Below, in pieces: positions 19,534 through 28,057 of a stretch of DNA of 64,000 nucleotides. Source of the DNA: Actinomyces johnsonii (lineage in GTDB: Bacteria; Actinomycetota; Actinomycetes; Actinomycetales; Actinomycetaceae); the NCBI RefSeq assembly GCF_006546835.1, contig NZ_VICB01000013.1, forward strand, positions 1 to 64,000. The letters run 5' to 3'. The notes below the pieces were generated by a model. The model was not told the origin of the DNA. It did not search any database and worked only from the letters and a program-made list of their open reading frames with translations. The translations under genes and the position numbers were made by a program. Numbering within the stretch: the stretch's first letter is position 1; each line of letters begins with the position of its first letter.

Positions 19534-20283
19534 ATGAGCACTTTGCAGATCAAGAACCTCCACGTCCAGGTGGCCACGAATGACGGCCCCAAGCCCATCC
19601 TCAAGGGCGTCGACCTGACCGTCGACTCCAATCAGGTCCACGCCATCATGGGACCCAACGGCTCGGGCAAGTCCACCCTGGCCTACTCCATCGCCGGCCA
19701 TCCCGATTACGAGGTCACCGACGGCGAGGTCCTCCTCGACGGCGTCGACCTGCTCGAGATGAGCGTGGACGAGCGGGCCCGCGCCGGCCTCTTCCTGGCC
19801 ATGCAGTACCCCGTGGAGGTTCCTGGCGTCACCGTGGCCAACTTCCTGCGCACCGCCAAGACCGCGATCGACGGCGAGGCGCCCAAGGTGCGCCAGTGGG
19901 TCGGTGAAGTCAACCAGGCCATGAAGAACCTGCGCATGGACCCGGCCTTCTCCCAGCGCGATGTTAACGCCGGCTTCTCCGGCGGGGAGAAGAAGCGCTT
20001 CGAGATCCTCCAGATGGAGCTGCTGCGCCCCCGCTTCGCCATCCTGGATGAGACCGACTCCGGCCTGGACGTCGACGCCCTGCGCATCGTCTCCGAGGGC
20101 GTCAACCGCCTTCACAGCGAGTCGGACGCCGGCTTCCTGCTCATCACCCACTACACGCGCATCCTGCGCTACATCAAGCCCGACTACGTCCACGTCTTCG
20201 TCGACGGGCGCGTGGCCGAGGCCGGCGGCCCCGACCTGGCCGAGCGCCTGGAGGAAGAGGGCTACGACCGCTTCCTCGCCTGA
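19534..20283 (+). CDS. sufC: Suf ABC-type ATPase SufC
   Basis: 249 aa. Walker A GPNGSGKST (residues ~40), signature FSGGEKKRFEILQ, Walker B FAILDETDSGLDVDAL and the H-loop ITHYTRIL. SufC drives conformational changes of SufB and SufD during cluster assembly; it is cytosolic, not a transporter. GAAAG precedes ATG 19534. A hairpin and a possible internal promoter separate it from sufS. Confidence 0.97.
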   Translation: MSTLQIKNLHVQVATNDGPKPILKGVDLTVDSNQVHAIMGPNGSGKSTLAYSIAGHPDYEVTDGEVLLDGVDLLEMSVDERARAGLFLAMQYPVEVPGVTVANFLRTAKTAIDGEAPKVRQWVGEVNQAMKNLRMDPAFSQRDVNAGFSGGEKKRFEILQMELLRPRFAILDETDSGLDVDALRIVSEGVNRLHSESDAGFLLITHYTRILRYIKPDYVHVFVDGRVAEAGGPDLAERLEEEGYDRFLA

Positions 20284-20304
20284 CCAGCGCTACTTGTGCG
20301 GGAA

Positions 20305-20338
20305 CCGACGACGCGCCGCCGCATACCCGCGTCGTCGG
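20305..20338 (+). terminator. hairpin between sufC and sufS
   Basis: CCGACGACGCG pairs perfectly with CGCGTCGTCGG over a 12-nt loop, 22 nt after the sufC stop. No T-run follows. It may be a partial terminator or processing site that sets sufS-U-T levels apart from sufB-D-C; a TACTAA/TAAGGT sequence soon after could be an internal -10 box. Confidence 0.45.
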
Positions 20339-20438
20339 CCCCGGCACTGACAGGGGTACTAAGGTTCCTCGTGACCTCGGTGCCCGGCCGGCGGCGAGCA
20401 TGCCCGGCACAGTTCGCATCGAATCGGAAAGGCACGTC

Positions 20439-21791
20439 ATGACCCAGTCCACGGCCCCGTCTCCGGGGACCTCCTCCGTAGGCGCGCTCAGTGCCGAGGA
20501 GGTCGCCGCGATCCGCTCCGACTTCCCCTACCTCGAGCGACCCGCCCGCAATGGTGAACCGTTGGCCTACCTGGACTGGGCCGCCACGAGCCAGAAGCCC
20601 GCTGGCGTCATCGCCACGGAGGCCGACTTCTACCGCACCTCCAACGGTGCGGCGGGCCGCTCGACCTACCAGCTGGCCGACGAGGCCACCGCCACTTTCG
20701 AGGACGCCCGTGACGCCGTCGCCTCCTTCGTCGGCGCACGCGGCGCCGAGCTGGTCTTCACCAAGAACGCCACTGAGGCCATCAACCTCGTCGCCCTGGC
20801 CATCGGGCACGCCAGCCTGGGCCGATCGGCCGCCCGCGGCGGCGCACCGGCTGCGGCCGACGACCCGGCCCAGCGCCTCGTCATCGGGGAGGGGGACGAG
20901 GTCGTCGTCACCCGCGCCGAGCACCACGCCAACCTCGTGCCCTGGCAGGAGCTGTGCGGCCGCACCGGCGCCACCCTGCGCTGGCTGGACCTGACCGAGG
21001 ACGGACGCCTCGACACCGCCACGCTGGACGTCATCACCGAGCGCACACGCGTCCTGGCCCTGACCCACGCCTCCAACGTCACCGGTGCGATCACCCCGCT
21101 CGACCTCATCGCGCCGCGGGCCCGGCAGGCCGGTGCACTGGTCGTCCTGGACACCTGCCAGTCCGCCGCCCACCTCCCGCTGGACTTCCGCGCCCTCAAC
21201 ACCGCCGGCGTGGACGCCATGGTGCTCTCCAGCCACAAGATGCTCGGCCCCACCGGCATCGGCGCGCTCGTGGCCACCGAGGAGCTGCTGGCAGCGATGC
21301 CGCCGGTGCTCACCGGAGGCTCCATGATCGAGGTCGTCACCATGGAGTCGTCGACTTTCATGAGCGGTCCGCCCCGCTTCGAGGCCGGCAGCCAGCCACT
21401 GGCGCAGGCCGCCGGGTGGCGCGCGGCCGTGGAGTACCTCGCTGAGATCGGCCTGGACCGGCTCCACGCCACCGAGCAGGTCCTGACCCGACATGTGCTC
21501 GATGGCCTCGCCCAGGTGCCCGGACTGCGCCTGGTGGGCCCCGCCGACACCGCCGACCGCCTGGGCGTGGTCGCCTTCTCCATCGAGGGAGTCCACCCCC
21601 ACGACGTCGGTCAGGTGCTCGACGCCGCCGGCGTCGCCGTGCGCACCGGGCATCACTGCGCCCAGCCGATCCACCAGCACTTCGGCATCCACGCCTCCTC
21701 ACGCCTGTCCTTCGGCGCGTGCTCCACGCCCGAAGAGGTGAACCGCTTCCTGTCCGCGATCGCCGACGTCCGTCGCTACTTCCAGAGGTGA
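20439..21791 (+). CDS. sufS: cysteine desulfurase SufS
   Basis: 450 aa PLP enzyme that mobilises sulfur from cysteine to give a persulfide for SufU. Group II desulfurase features: TSQKP near the N-terminus, the PLP lysine in VLSSHKMLGPTGIG, and the catalytic cysteine in RTGHHCAQPIHQHFG near the C-terminus. ATG 20439 is preceded by GGAAAGG; codons upstream look non-native. An insertion of ~20 residues (RSAARGGAPAAADDPAQRL) follows the FTKNATEAINLVA region. sufU begins 2 nt after the stop. Confidence 0.95.
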   Translation: MTQSTAPSPGTSSVGALSAEEVAAIRSDFPYLERPARNGEPLAYLDWAATSQKPAGVIATEADFYRTSNGAAGRSTYQLADEATATFEDARDAVASFVGARGAELVFTKNATEAINLVALAIGHASLGRSAARGGAPAAADDPAQRLVIGEGDEVVVTRAEHHANLVPWQELCGRTGATLRWLDLTEDGRLDTATLDVITERTRVLALTHASNVTGAITPLDLIAPRARQAGALVVLDTCQSAAHLPLDFRALNTAGVDAMVLSSHKMLGPTGIGALVATEELLAAMPPVLTGGSMIEVVTMESSTFMSGPPRFEAGSQPLAQAAGWRAAVEYLAEIGLDRLHATEQVLTRHVLDGLAQVPGLRLVGPADTADRLGVVAFSIEGVHPHDVGQVLDAAGVAVRTGHHCAQPIHQHFGIHASSRLSFGACSTPEEVNRFLSAIADVRRYFQR

Positions 21792-21793
21792 GC

Positions 21794-22270
21794 ATGAACG
21801 AACTAGACCAGCTCTACCAGCAAGTCATCCTCGACCACTCCCGTGAGCGCCACGGCTCCGGTGCCCTCGATACCCCGGACGCCACCAGCCACCAGGTGAA
21901 CCCCACCTGCGGCGACGAGGTGACCCTGGGGGTGCGTGTGAAGGACGGCAGGATCGAGGCCGTCGGCTGGGAGGGGGACGGCTGCTCCATCTCCCAGGCC
22001 TCCATCTCCGTCATGCACGACCTCGTCGACGGCGCCGACTTGGCCACCGTCGCCCGCCTCGAGGCCGACTTCGACACCCTCATGCACTCGCGTGGCAAGG
22101 GCGTCGACGACGCCGTCCTGGACGACCTCGAGGACGGAGCGGCCTTCGAGGGCGTCTCGAAGTACCCCAACCGTGTCAAGTGCGCTCTGTTGGGTTGGAT
22201 GGCTCTCAAGGACGCACTGGCCAAGTCCGGCGTCGCCCTGCCGGCTGCCGAGACGGCAGATCCCGAGTAG
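21794..22270 (+). CDS. sufU: SufU sulfur-transfer protein
   Basis: 158 aa IscU-like fold. Conserved cysteines appear in VNPTCGDEVTLGV, GDGCSISQAS and NRVKCALLGW, with the Asp of the first motif completing the zinc site through which SufU accepts persulfide from SufS. The GDE motif and the ~20-residue insertion before the last cysteine are SufU rather than IscU features. Translation is probably coupled to sufS (2-nt gap). Confidence 0.94.
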   Translation: MNELDQLYQQVILDHSRERHGSGALDTPDATSHQVNPTCGDEVTLGVRVKDGRIEAVGWEGDGCSISQASISVMHDLVDGADLATVARLEADFDTLMHSRGKGVDDAVLDDLEDGAAFEGVSKYPNRVKCALLGWMALKDALAKSGVALPAAETADPE

Positions 22271-22325
22271 CCCGACCGTCCCACTGCCTGACCACCGTCT
22301 GACCTCCGAGGAAGAAGGAGAAGCC

Positions 22326-22721
22326 ATGAGCGAGAACCCCAGCGGGGTGCCGGCTGCCGCCGACAACCCCATGGCCGCCCAGCACGCACCGGCCCCCGTT
22401 GCCAGCCCCGAGGGCGTCGACGTCGCCGCCATCGAGGAGGCTCTGCGAGACGTCATCGACCCCGAGCTCGGCATCAATATCGTTGACCTCGGCCTGCTCT
22501 ACGGGGTGTCGATCGAGCCCGACGGGACCGTCGTGCTCGACATGACCCTGACGACTGCCGCCTGCCCGTTGACCGACGTCATCGAGGAACAGGCCCAACA
22601 GGCCCTATCGCTCATCGCTGATAAGGTCCGCATTCAGTGGGTGTGGCTGCCGCCGTGGGGACCGGACAAGATCACCCCCGAGGGCCGCGAGCAGCTGCGC
22701 GCCCTGGGCTTCAACGTCTGA
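22326..22721 (+). CDS. sufT: SufT-type metal-sulfur cluster factor (DUF59/MIP18)
   Basis: 131 aa. A ~35-residue Pro/Ala-rich N-terminus precedes the DUF59 domain (ALRDVIDPELGINIVDLGLL, MTLTTAACPLTD with the conserved Cys). SufT proteins help mature Fe-S enzymes and stand last in the actinobacterial suf operon. Strong Shine-Dalgarno GAAGGAG before ATG 22326. Followed by the operon terminator. Confidence 0.92.
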   Translation: MSENPSGVPAAADNPMAAQHAPAPVASPEGVDVAAIEEALRDVIDPELGINIVDLGLLYGVSIEPDGTVVLDMTLTTAACPLTDVIEEQAQQALSLIADKVRIQWVWLPPWGPDKITPEGREQLRALGFNV

Positions 22722-22757
22722 GAGCCCTCCGGAGAACACTCCCGGTCAGTTCCTGAA

Positions 22758-22800
22758 GCCGCCCGCACACCGGTCGCCTCCGGCGTGCGGGCGGCTTTTG
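22758..22800 (+). terminator. suf operon terminator
   Basis: GCCGCCCGCAC pairs with GTGCGGGCGGC (22785-22795) and is followed by TTTTGT: a classic Rho-independent terminator 36 nt after sufT. Confidence 0.85.
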
Positions 22801-22826
22801 TGAGCGCGACGAGGCTTCGGCCGCGC

Positions 22827-23222
22827 TCAGCGCAGGTCCTCCTCGATGCCGAGGATGGCCTCGCGCAGGACGCGCGCGTGGCTGTGGACGTGGTCGTGGC
22901 CGGCGAACAGGAGCGTCACTCGCCCCTTCAGGGCCTCGGATCGCAGGTGCTCGACGGCGGCGACGGCCTCGGGCCGCTCGGTGAGCTCGGCTCGGTAGGC
23001 GTCGACGAACTGGGGCCAGGGTAGGTCGCCGTGGTGGAAGGCGCGGCGCAGCTCGGTGGTGGGGGTGGCGTCCTTGGCCCACTCGTCCAGGTCGGCACGT
23101 TCCTTGGACACGCCCCGGGGCCAGAGCCGGTCCACCAGGACCCGCGTCCCGTCGTCGGCGTCGGGGTCTTCTCGGATGCCCTTGAGGATCACGTTGTCGG
23201 GAGAAGGAAGTTGATCACTCAT
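22827..23222 (-). CDS. DUF488 family protein
   Basis: 131 aa. Conserved DUF488 signatures RVLVDRLWPRG, LDEWAKDATP, LRRAFHH and the C-terminal TLLFAGHD-type strand are visible. The family is widespread and its biochemical role is not settled. Chosen start ATG 23222 sits 7 nt after TACAGT (23230-23235 on this strand) with no Shine-Dalgarno, suggesting a leaderless transcript; upstream in-frame codons are not conserved in character. Convergent with the suf operon. Confidence 0.85.
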   Translation of the reverse strand: MSDQLPSPDNVILKGIREDPDADDGTRVLVDRLWPRGVSKERADLDEWAKDATPTTELRRAFHHGDLPWPQFVDAYRAELTERPEAVAAVEHLRSEALKGRVTLLFAGHDHVHSHARVLREAILGIEEDLR

Positions 23223-23294
23223 GTCTTCGACTGTAGCCCGCTCCGCAACCAGTGCGGTGCCATCAGATCTCACAGATCTCAGTGAGCCGAGTAG

Positions 23295-23420
23295 CTGGTG
23301 CAGCGCTGCCGTGGTGTCCTCCAGCGCCGGTTCGGCTTCTCCGACCCCAGTGGGTTGTGGATCGACGTCGTCGAGCAGATCGAGCCGAGGCCAGGCTACT
23401 GGGACGCCTACCTCAGGTGA
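23295..23420 (+). pseudogene. 3' remnant of a VOC/glyoxalase-family gene
   Basis: A 42-codon frame ending in TGA at 23420 encodes RRFGFSDPSGLWIDVVEQIE followed by a PGYWDAYL end. This is how many actinobacterial vicinal-oxygen-chelate (glyoxalase/bleomycin-resistance-like) proteins end. An in-frame stop (23292-23294) lies just upstream and nothing before it resembles the rest of the domain (~100 residues missing). Probably a truncated leftover between the DUF488 gene and the ABC permease. Confidence 0.6.
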
Positions 23421-23462
23421 GCCGGCTGGGGTTCGTCAGGCCGCTGTCTCAGGCACATGGTT

Positions 23463-25091
23463 CTAAGAGATTGCGGATGACGACGCCCGGTGGATGAGAG
23501 ATCGCTGCGAGGCGGCAACCAGCTCCATATCGCGGCGAGTCACGCAGTAGGCCGCAATCAACAGGCTGGCTGCCATGATGGCGACCAGCCACAGGCTCCC
23601 TCTCTCACCCGCCTGGGCGAGAAGACCGGCATCTCGAACCCACGTCGGAAGATCGAGGACGCCGCCGAGCTGCGCGACCCCCAGTCCCGCCAGCACCGGT
23701 GCCCAGGCGAGTCCGCGTCCCCTGGGCCAGGCCCCGCACAGCGCCGTGCCGATCGCCGCCGACGCCAGAGCGGCGGGCCACTGGCCGGCTACCAGGCGCA
23801 CGGCGTCGATCATGTCCGTATCCAGCTCGGAACGACCGACGTACCCGGCCGCTAACATCGCACAGCTGAGCGTCAGCCCGGAGCCGAGCGCGGACACCAG
23901 CCATGAGGCGAGCAGAACCCGTAGGGGCCGGTTCCCGGTGGCCACCGCCGTCTCCAGGCATCCGGAGCGCTCATCCCCGCTGTAGCGCAGCGCCAGGGAC
24001 ACGCCCTGGGCCGCGGCCAGCGCCCCGGCGAGCTGCCCGATGTACCTCAGGAATGCCTCGCCCGGGTCGTCTCCGGATAGAAGCGCCCCCAGGGACCCTC
24101 CGCTGATACCGCCCCGCCGGGCCAGATCGACGACGCCGCCGCCCATCGACACCAGCACCCCGGCCACGAGCGAGACCAGGAGCGCCCATGCCAGACACTG
24201 ACGCCTGTTGAGCCTGATGGCCAAAGTCAGTGGTCCACTGACCCTCAGCGATGACGAGCGCCTCACGGGCAGCTGCACCAGCCCCTGACCCAGATCCCTG
24301 CGAGAGGCCAGCACCCCGGCCAGCGTCAGCACGACGATGCCGGCCGCTACCGCGATGAGGATGGGGGGCCAGGAATTGTCCCCGCCGGGATCCGCCTCCG
24401 TCCTCAGACGGAAGGGTGAGACCCATCCCGCCCAGTCCCAGTCCTTGGAAGCACTCATCCCGTTGCCCGAGTACATGAGCCCCACAACTCCCAGTGCGAT
24501 GCTGCGGCCCGCGGCGGCATCGGGAGCCAGCTGCGCCACGACGAGCGCCGCGAAGGACACCGTCAGACAGGTGGCGGTGAGTACCGCCCCATAGGTCGCG
24601 GCGTCGGTGCCATCCGCCTCCTCCAGAGCAAGTAGCCCTGCACCTGCTCCAATTCCCAGGAGCAGGCACTGGAGGGCCAGGGTGAGTCCCTGTCCCACCA
24701 GTCCCGCCGCAGGGCCGGTTCCCGTCGAACGGAGCAGCTCGGTGCGCCCCAGATCCTCCGCGGCGCGCGTCAGCGAGATCGAGCGCAGGGAGATGACGAC
24801 GCTCAGCACCAGGCATGTCAGCCCTCCGAGCTCCCACGCCGCCATCTGGACGATGCCCGCAGAGGCGGAGAGTCCGCCGTAGAGGAAGCGGGAGGTATCG
24901 GAGACCTGGGCCGAGGCCACTGCCCGGGCCAGGTCTTCCGGTGAGGCGTAGGTGTCGCCGTAACCGGGTGCCAGCAGTACGGTCATGAGCCCGGTCACCA
25001 CGGGCAGTGCCATGAGCCAGACCCGATCCTGGGATACCGCCAGACGGAATGATTGCCAGATCGCAGCGAGACTGCGCGCAGCAGCGCTCAT
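23463..25091 (-). CDS. ABC exporter permease, two-half type
   Basis: 542 aa with about 12 hydrophobic segments arranged as two similar halves, the layout of actinobacterial permeases annotated as exporters of polyketide-type antibiotics. Overlaps the upstream ATPase gene by 4 nt, so the two form one transporter. Likely exports a toxic or amphipathic compound in response to the MerR regulator two genes upstream; the substrate is unknown. Confidence 0.82.
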   Translation of the reverse strand: MSAAARSLAAIWQSFRLAVSQDRVWLMALPVVTGLMTVLLAPGYGDTYASPEDLARAVASAQVSDTSRFLYGGLSASAGIVQMAAWELGGLTCLVLSVVISLRSISLTRAAEDLGRTELLRSTGTGPAAGLVGQGLTLALQCLLLGIGAGAGLLALEEADGTDAATYGAVLTATCLTVSFAALVVAQLAPDAAAGRSIALGVVGLMYSGNGMSASKDWDWAGWVSPFRLRTEADPGGDNSWPPILIAVAAGIVVLTLAGVLASRRDLGQGLVQLPVRRSSSLRVSGPLTLAIRLNRRQCLAWALLVSLVAGVLVSMGGGVVDLARRGGISGGSLGALLSGDDPGEAFLRYIGQLAGALAAAQGVSLALRYSGDERSGCLETAVATGNRPLRVLLASWLVSALGSGLTLSCAMLAAGYVGRSELDTDMIDAVRLVAGQWPAALASAAIGTALCGAWPRGRGLAWAPVLAGLGVAQLGGVLDLPTWVRDAGLLAQAGERGSLWLVAIMAASLLIAAYCVTRRDMELVAASQRSLIHRASSSAIS

Positions 25092-26086
25092 CGTGCCGCC
25101 GCCTCGTAGTGCTGGAGGAAGACCTCGTCCAGGGAGGCCGGGGTGCAGGTGACCTCCTGAGCGCCTGCAGCCAGCAGCCGTTGCAATGTCACCGGGACGC
25201 GGTCGGCGGGAACCGAAACGCTCAGGCGCCCTTCGGCGTCGGGCTGGGGCAGGGCGGGATCCTTGGCTAGTTCCCGTTGGGCGCCGCGCTCACGGCGCGG
25301 TAATCGCAACCACCGATGTCGGCCGGAAGACGAGCTCTGCTCGGGAGGCAGCACGCAGGTGATCCGGGAGGCGCGTAGATGCCTCAGCTCCTCCAGCCGC
25401 CCCGACTCCACGGTTCGCCCGTCCTTGATGATGGTCACCGAGTCGCACAGGCGGTCGACCTCGGCCATGATGTGGCTCGACATGAGCACCGTGCGCCCCT
25501 GGCCTGCCGCGTACCGCACAGCCTCCACGAACACCTCCGCCTGGAGCGGGTCGAGTCCGGAGGTCGGCTCATCGAGGATCACCAGGTCGCATGGCGCGGC
25601 CAGCGCGGCCACGAGTATGACCTTCTGCCGGTTGCCCTTGGAGTAGGAGCGGACCGGTTTATTGGGATCCAGGCGGAAGGCCTCGATGAGGTCGGCCTCG
25701 CGCGCCCGGTCGCGCCCGCTGCGCAGGGCGGCGAGGGCATCGAGGGTCTGCGCCCCCGTGAGCGTGGGCCACAGCGCCACGTCTCCGGGAACGTAGGCGC
25801 ACCGACGCGTGATCCGCTCGGCGTCGTAGCGCGGATCCATGCCCAGAACCCGCACCACGCCGCTGTCGCGGCGGTACATGCCCAGAAGGACGCGGATCGT
25901 CGTCGACTTCCCCGCACCGTTGGGGCCCAGGAAACCGTGGATCCGCCCCGTCTCCACCTCCAGGTCGAGACCGTCGAGCGCGCGGAGGGAGCCGAAGGCC
26001 TTGACCAGCCCTGAGGCATCAATGGCAGGGGAGTGATGCCGTGCGGGCAGTACGGACACTGAAGGGGAGGCTGCGATCGTTGGCAT
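25088..26086 (-). CDS. ABC exporter ATPase
   Basis: 332 aa. Walker A GPNGAGKSTT, Q-loop region, signature SYSKGNRQKV (a diverged SxG form common in this drug-export class), Walker B LVILDEPTSGLDPLQ and H-loop MSSHIMAEVD. A ~90-residue C-terminal extension is typical of DrrA-like ATPases. ATG 26086 is chosen because conserved sequence begins soon after and a MerR-type promoter ends 6 nt before it; an upstream in-frame start is possible but would lie inside that promoter. Operon: MerR gene, then this gene, then the permease. Confidence 0.88.
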   Translation of the reverse strand: MPTIAASPSVSVLPARHHSPAIDASGLVKAFGSLRALDGLDLEVETGRIHGFLGPNGAGKSTTIRVLLGMYRRDSGVVRVLGMDPRYDAERITRRCAYVPGDVALWPTLTGAQTLDALAALRSGRDRAREADLIEAFRLDPNKPVRSYSKGNRQKVILVAALAAPCDLVILDEPTSGLDPLQAEVFVEAVRYAAGQGRTVLMSSHIMAEVDRLCDSVTIIKDGRTVESGRLEELRHLRASRITCVLPPEQSSSSGRHRWLRLPRRERGAQRELAKDPALPQPDAEGRLSVSVPADRVPVTLQRLLAAGAQEVTCTPASLDEVFLQHYEAAAR

Positions 26087-26097
26087 GACCCCAGGGT

Positions 26098-26124
26098 GAG
26101 GTGTGACGCTGCGTCGTACGCAAA
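26098..26124 (-). promoter_or_regulatory. MerR-type operator/promoter of the ABC exporter
   Basis: Read on the minus strand: TTGCGT, 19 nt containing the dyad GACGCAGCGTC, then a -10-like CACCCT just before the ATPase ATG. A 19-nt spacer with the dyad inside it is how MerR activators work. The same arrangement recurs before the flavodoxin gene (32086-32110), with 22 of 25 bases from GGTGTGACG to CGCAAA identical on the plus strand. Confidence 0.6.
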
Positions 26125-26155
26125 GCCGACGCGGCAGCATCTGGGCAAGTGCCGC

Positions 26156-26995
26156 TTACTCGCTCGGGCGCCATCGATCGATCGCGGTGAGAAACTCCCG
26201 TTCCAAGGTCCGGGTGAGTCGTGCGTCGGGGTAGCCGGTAGTGGCGATGAGGCGGAAGAGCGCCTGTACCGCCTCGGTGTCGACGCTGTTCGCCAGGGCC
26301 GTAAGGTGCTCAGGTGTCAGCCGAGCCTCCAATCGGGACACCATGTCCCGTGCGCGCTGCTCGATCTGCGCGTCTGACAGCTCGGCCGGATCCTGGGAAT
26401 AGAGGGCCAGTGACTCGGCGTCGTAGCGAGGATCCGGGTCGACGAAGAGGAACTCTGCCTCCGGCGGCATCTGACCGCGGTAGCAGGCCAGGTCGGTCAG
26501 GTCCCGCTCCTTGCGCACAGCGCAACGGGTGGCCTCATCGGGAGCGGCCTGTTCCAGCCGGTCGAAGAATGCCGCCATACGCGGGGACATCGGTGAGACA
26601 GTCGAACCAGTTCTGGCTCGCTCCAGCAGACCGGAGAGCATGTCTCTCTGCCTGCTCACCTCAGCCAAGTGATCCTCCACGGCGGCCAGGGCCTCGGCCA
26701 GGTCTTCGACAACGGAACCGGCTGCCGAACGCGCACCAGCCGCTCCGGCCGCGGGTGCGTCGTCGATCCGCTCGACGCCGGTCGCCTCGGGCTCGTCGAG
26801 GACGCGCCTGATGGTCTCCAACGACACGCCTGCCTGCACCAACCAGCGGATTCGGGAGAGCCGGGCCACATGGCCCAGGTCGTAGTCGCGCCAGCCACCA
26901 CGTTCACCGGGAACCGGAAGCAGCCCCAGCGAGTGGTAGTAGCGCACCGTACGCACCGTCGTCCCGGTCAACTCGGCGATCTCAGCAACGCGCAT
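26156..26995 (-). CDS. MerR-family transcriptional regulator
   Basis: 279 aa. N-terminal MerR helix-turn-helix MRVAEIAELTGTTVRTVRYY with the HSLGLLPVPGERGGWRDYD wing and LSRIRWLVQAGVSLETIRRVL, then a coiled coil and a long C-terminal effector-binding domain with no metal-type cysteines near the dimer helix. ATG 26995 places the HTH at the very N-terminus; upstream in-frame codons look non-native. It lies directly upstream of the ABC exporter genes, whose promoter has a MerR spacer, so it is probably their activator and senses an organic ligand. Confidence 0.88.
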   Translation of the reverse strand: MRVAEIAELTGTTVRTVRYYHSLGLLPVPGERGGWRDYDLGHVARLSRIRWLVQAGVSLETIRRVLDEPEATGVERIDDAPAAGAAGARSAAGSVVEDLAEALAAVEDHLAEVSRQRDMLSGLLERARTGSTVSPMSPRMAAFFDRLEQAAPDEATRCAVRKERDLTDLACYRGQMPPEAEFLFVDPDPRYDAESLALYSQDPAELSDAQIEQRARDMVSRLEARLTPEHLTALANSVDTEAVQALFRLIATTGYPDARLTRTLEREFLTAIDRWRPSE

Positions 26996-27073
26996 GGGGA
27001 CAGTCTCACACGGTACTTGGATCATGATCCGCTCGGATCCATTTGGTGGGGGTTGACCATGGGGAGTGCGAAC

Positions 27074-27115
27074 CGTTTGCCGGGGCATGCCTACGTTGCT
27101 ACTGTGCCCGCGTGA
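27074..27115 (+). promoter_or_regulatory. leaderless promoter, first copy
   Basis: TTTGCC, 17 nt, TACTGT (27100-27105), then 6 nt to GTG 27112. The 42-nt segment matches 28016-28057 at 32 positions, including TTGCTAC and CGCGTGA, so it appears duplicated with the gene it serves. Confidence 0.6.
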
Positions 27116-27189
27116 TGACAGGCGGGTCAGGCTTCAACGATGGCAGTGCTGCACCGTCTTGTCCTGCGCAGACGGGAGGGTCCTGGTGA
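27112..27189 (+). CDS. possible 25-residue leader ORF
   Basis: Starts GTG-ATG directly after the leaderless -10 box and ends in a GTGA overlap with the next gene, exactly as speD does for the second DUF4178-like gene. Its product (MMTGGSGFNDGSAAPSCPAQ continuing to W) has no recognisable domain. It may be a short cotranslated leader that delivers ribosomes to the following start, or a residue left when a longer first gene was lost. Evidence is positional only. Confidence 0.35.
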   Translation: MMTGGSGFNDGSAAPSCPAQTGGSW

Positions 27190-27938
27190 ACGGCACGCGA
27201 GCCAACCTGCAGGTCGGCGACATGCTGCAGGGAAGTGCAGGCGCCCTGTCGGTCAGGGGCTGCCTGCTTTTCAAGGAGTGGGATACCGAGGACCGCTGCT
27301 TCTACTACTGGGAGGAGTGGCAGCTCATTGGTGGCAGCAACGCCGACACCTGGGTCGAGCTCGACCACGACCCCGGCGAGATCCTCTTCTACGAGCCCGT
27401 TCGTCTGCAGGAGACGATTGAGCCGTGGGCCCTGACCGTCGGCCAGAGGCTGCAGCTGACGATCAACGGCGCTCCTCACCAGGCTCTCGTTGAGGAGGTC
27501 ACCACAGGCACGCTCGAGAACGCCATTGGCTCTCCGGTGTGCCCGCTGAACATCGGCGAGACCATGACCTACGTCGAGCTGCGGTTGACAGACCCGGCCG
27601 GTGTGACCAGCCGGCTGACCATCGACAGCCACCGTTTCCGTGACCTCCTGGCCTACCGCAAGACACCCTTGTCCACTGCCCAGCAGAAGCAGCTCTTCGG
27701 ACGCGTCCTCTACAACAGACGGCCCGTCGGTGGTGAGATGAACCGTAAGGTCATCAGGGGTGCTTTCGTCGGCGCGATCGTCAGCGTTGCGCTGGTCGTC
27801 GGGATGTTTTCCTCATGCTCTCCCAACCGTCAGTTCAGTGGCGGCGCCGATTCCACCAGTACCTCGGATACCGGCTCCTCCCGGACCTATCGCCACCGCC
27901 CTGTCTACGGAGGCGGCGGAGGCGGCGTCGGAAAATAG
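27186..27938 (+). CDS. DUF4178-like single-TM protein with Gly6 tail (copy A)
   Basis: 250 aa. A β-rich N-terminal domain (residues ~8-175, LQVGDMLQG ... EEWQLI ... WVELDHD ... LFYEPV) aligns with the product of 28398-29165; both resemble DUF4178. One transmembrane helix (~189-208, VIRGAFVGAIVSVALVVGMF) is followed by a Ser/Thr-rich linker and the tail VYGGGGGGVGK. GTG 27186 was chosen because it aligns with the paralogue's start; the longer frame upstream is not protein-like. First main gene of a polyamine-linked cluster. Possible role: membrane sensor or scaffold whose exposed C-terminal tail is bound or modified. No enzymatic motif is seen. Confidence 0.7.
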   Translation: MNGTRANLQVGDMLQGSAGALSVRGCLLFKEWDTEDRCFYYWEEWQLIGGSNADTWVELDHDPGEILFYEPVRLQETIEPWALTVGQRLQLTINGAPHQALVEEVTTGTLENAIGSPVCPLNIGETMTYVELRLTDPAGVTSRLTIDSHRFRDLLAYRKTPLSTAQQKQLFGRVLYNRRPVGGEMNRKVIRGAFVGAIVSVALVVGMFSSCSPNRQFSGGADSTSTSDTGSSRTYRHRPVYGGGGGGVGK

Positions 27939-28015
27939 CCCCGCATATCCCATGGGCGACGGCATTCCAATCGCGCGTTTCAGAAGCCGGGCAGGCGCAG
28001 ATGGGGATCTCGCCC

Positions 28016-28057
28016 CGTTTGTCGGGCACCGTCCATGTTGCTACCGTGCTCGCGTGA
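28016..28057 (+). promoter_or_regulatory. leaderless promoter, second copy (speD)
   Basis: TTTGTC, 17 nt, TACCGT (28042-28047), 6 nt, GTG 28054. Near-duplicate of 27074-27115. It gives the speD operon its own start although copy A lies only 115 nt upstream. Confidence 0.6.
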
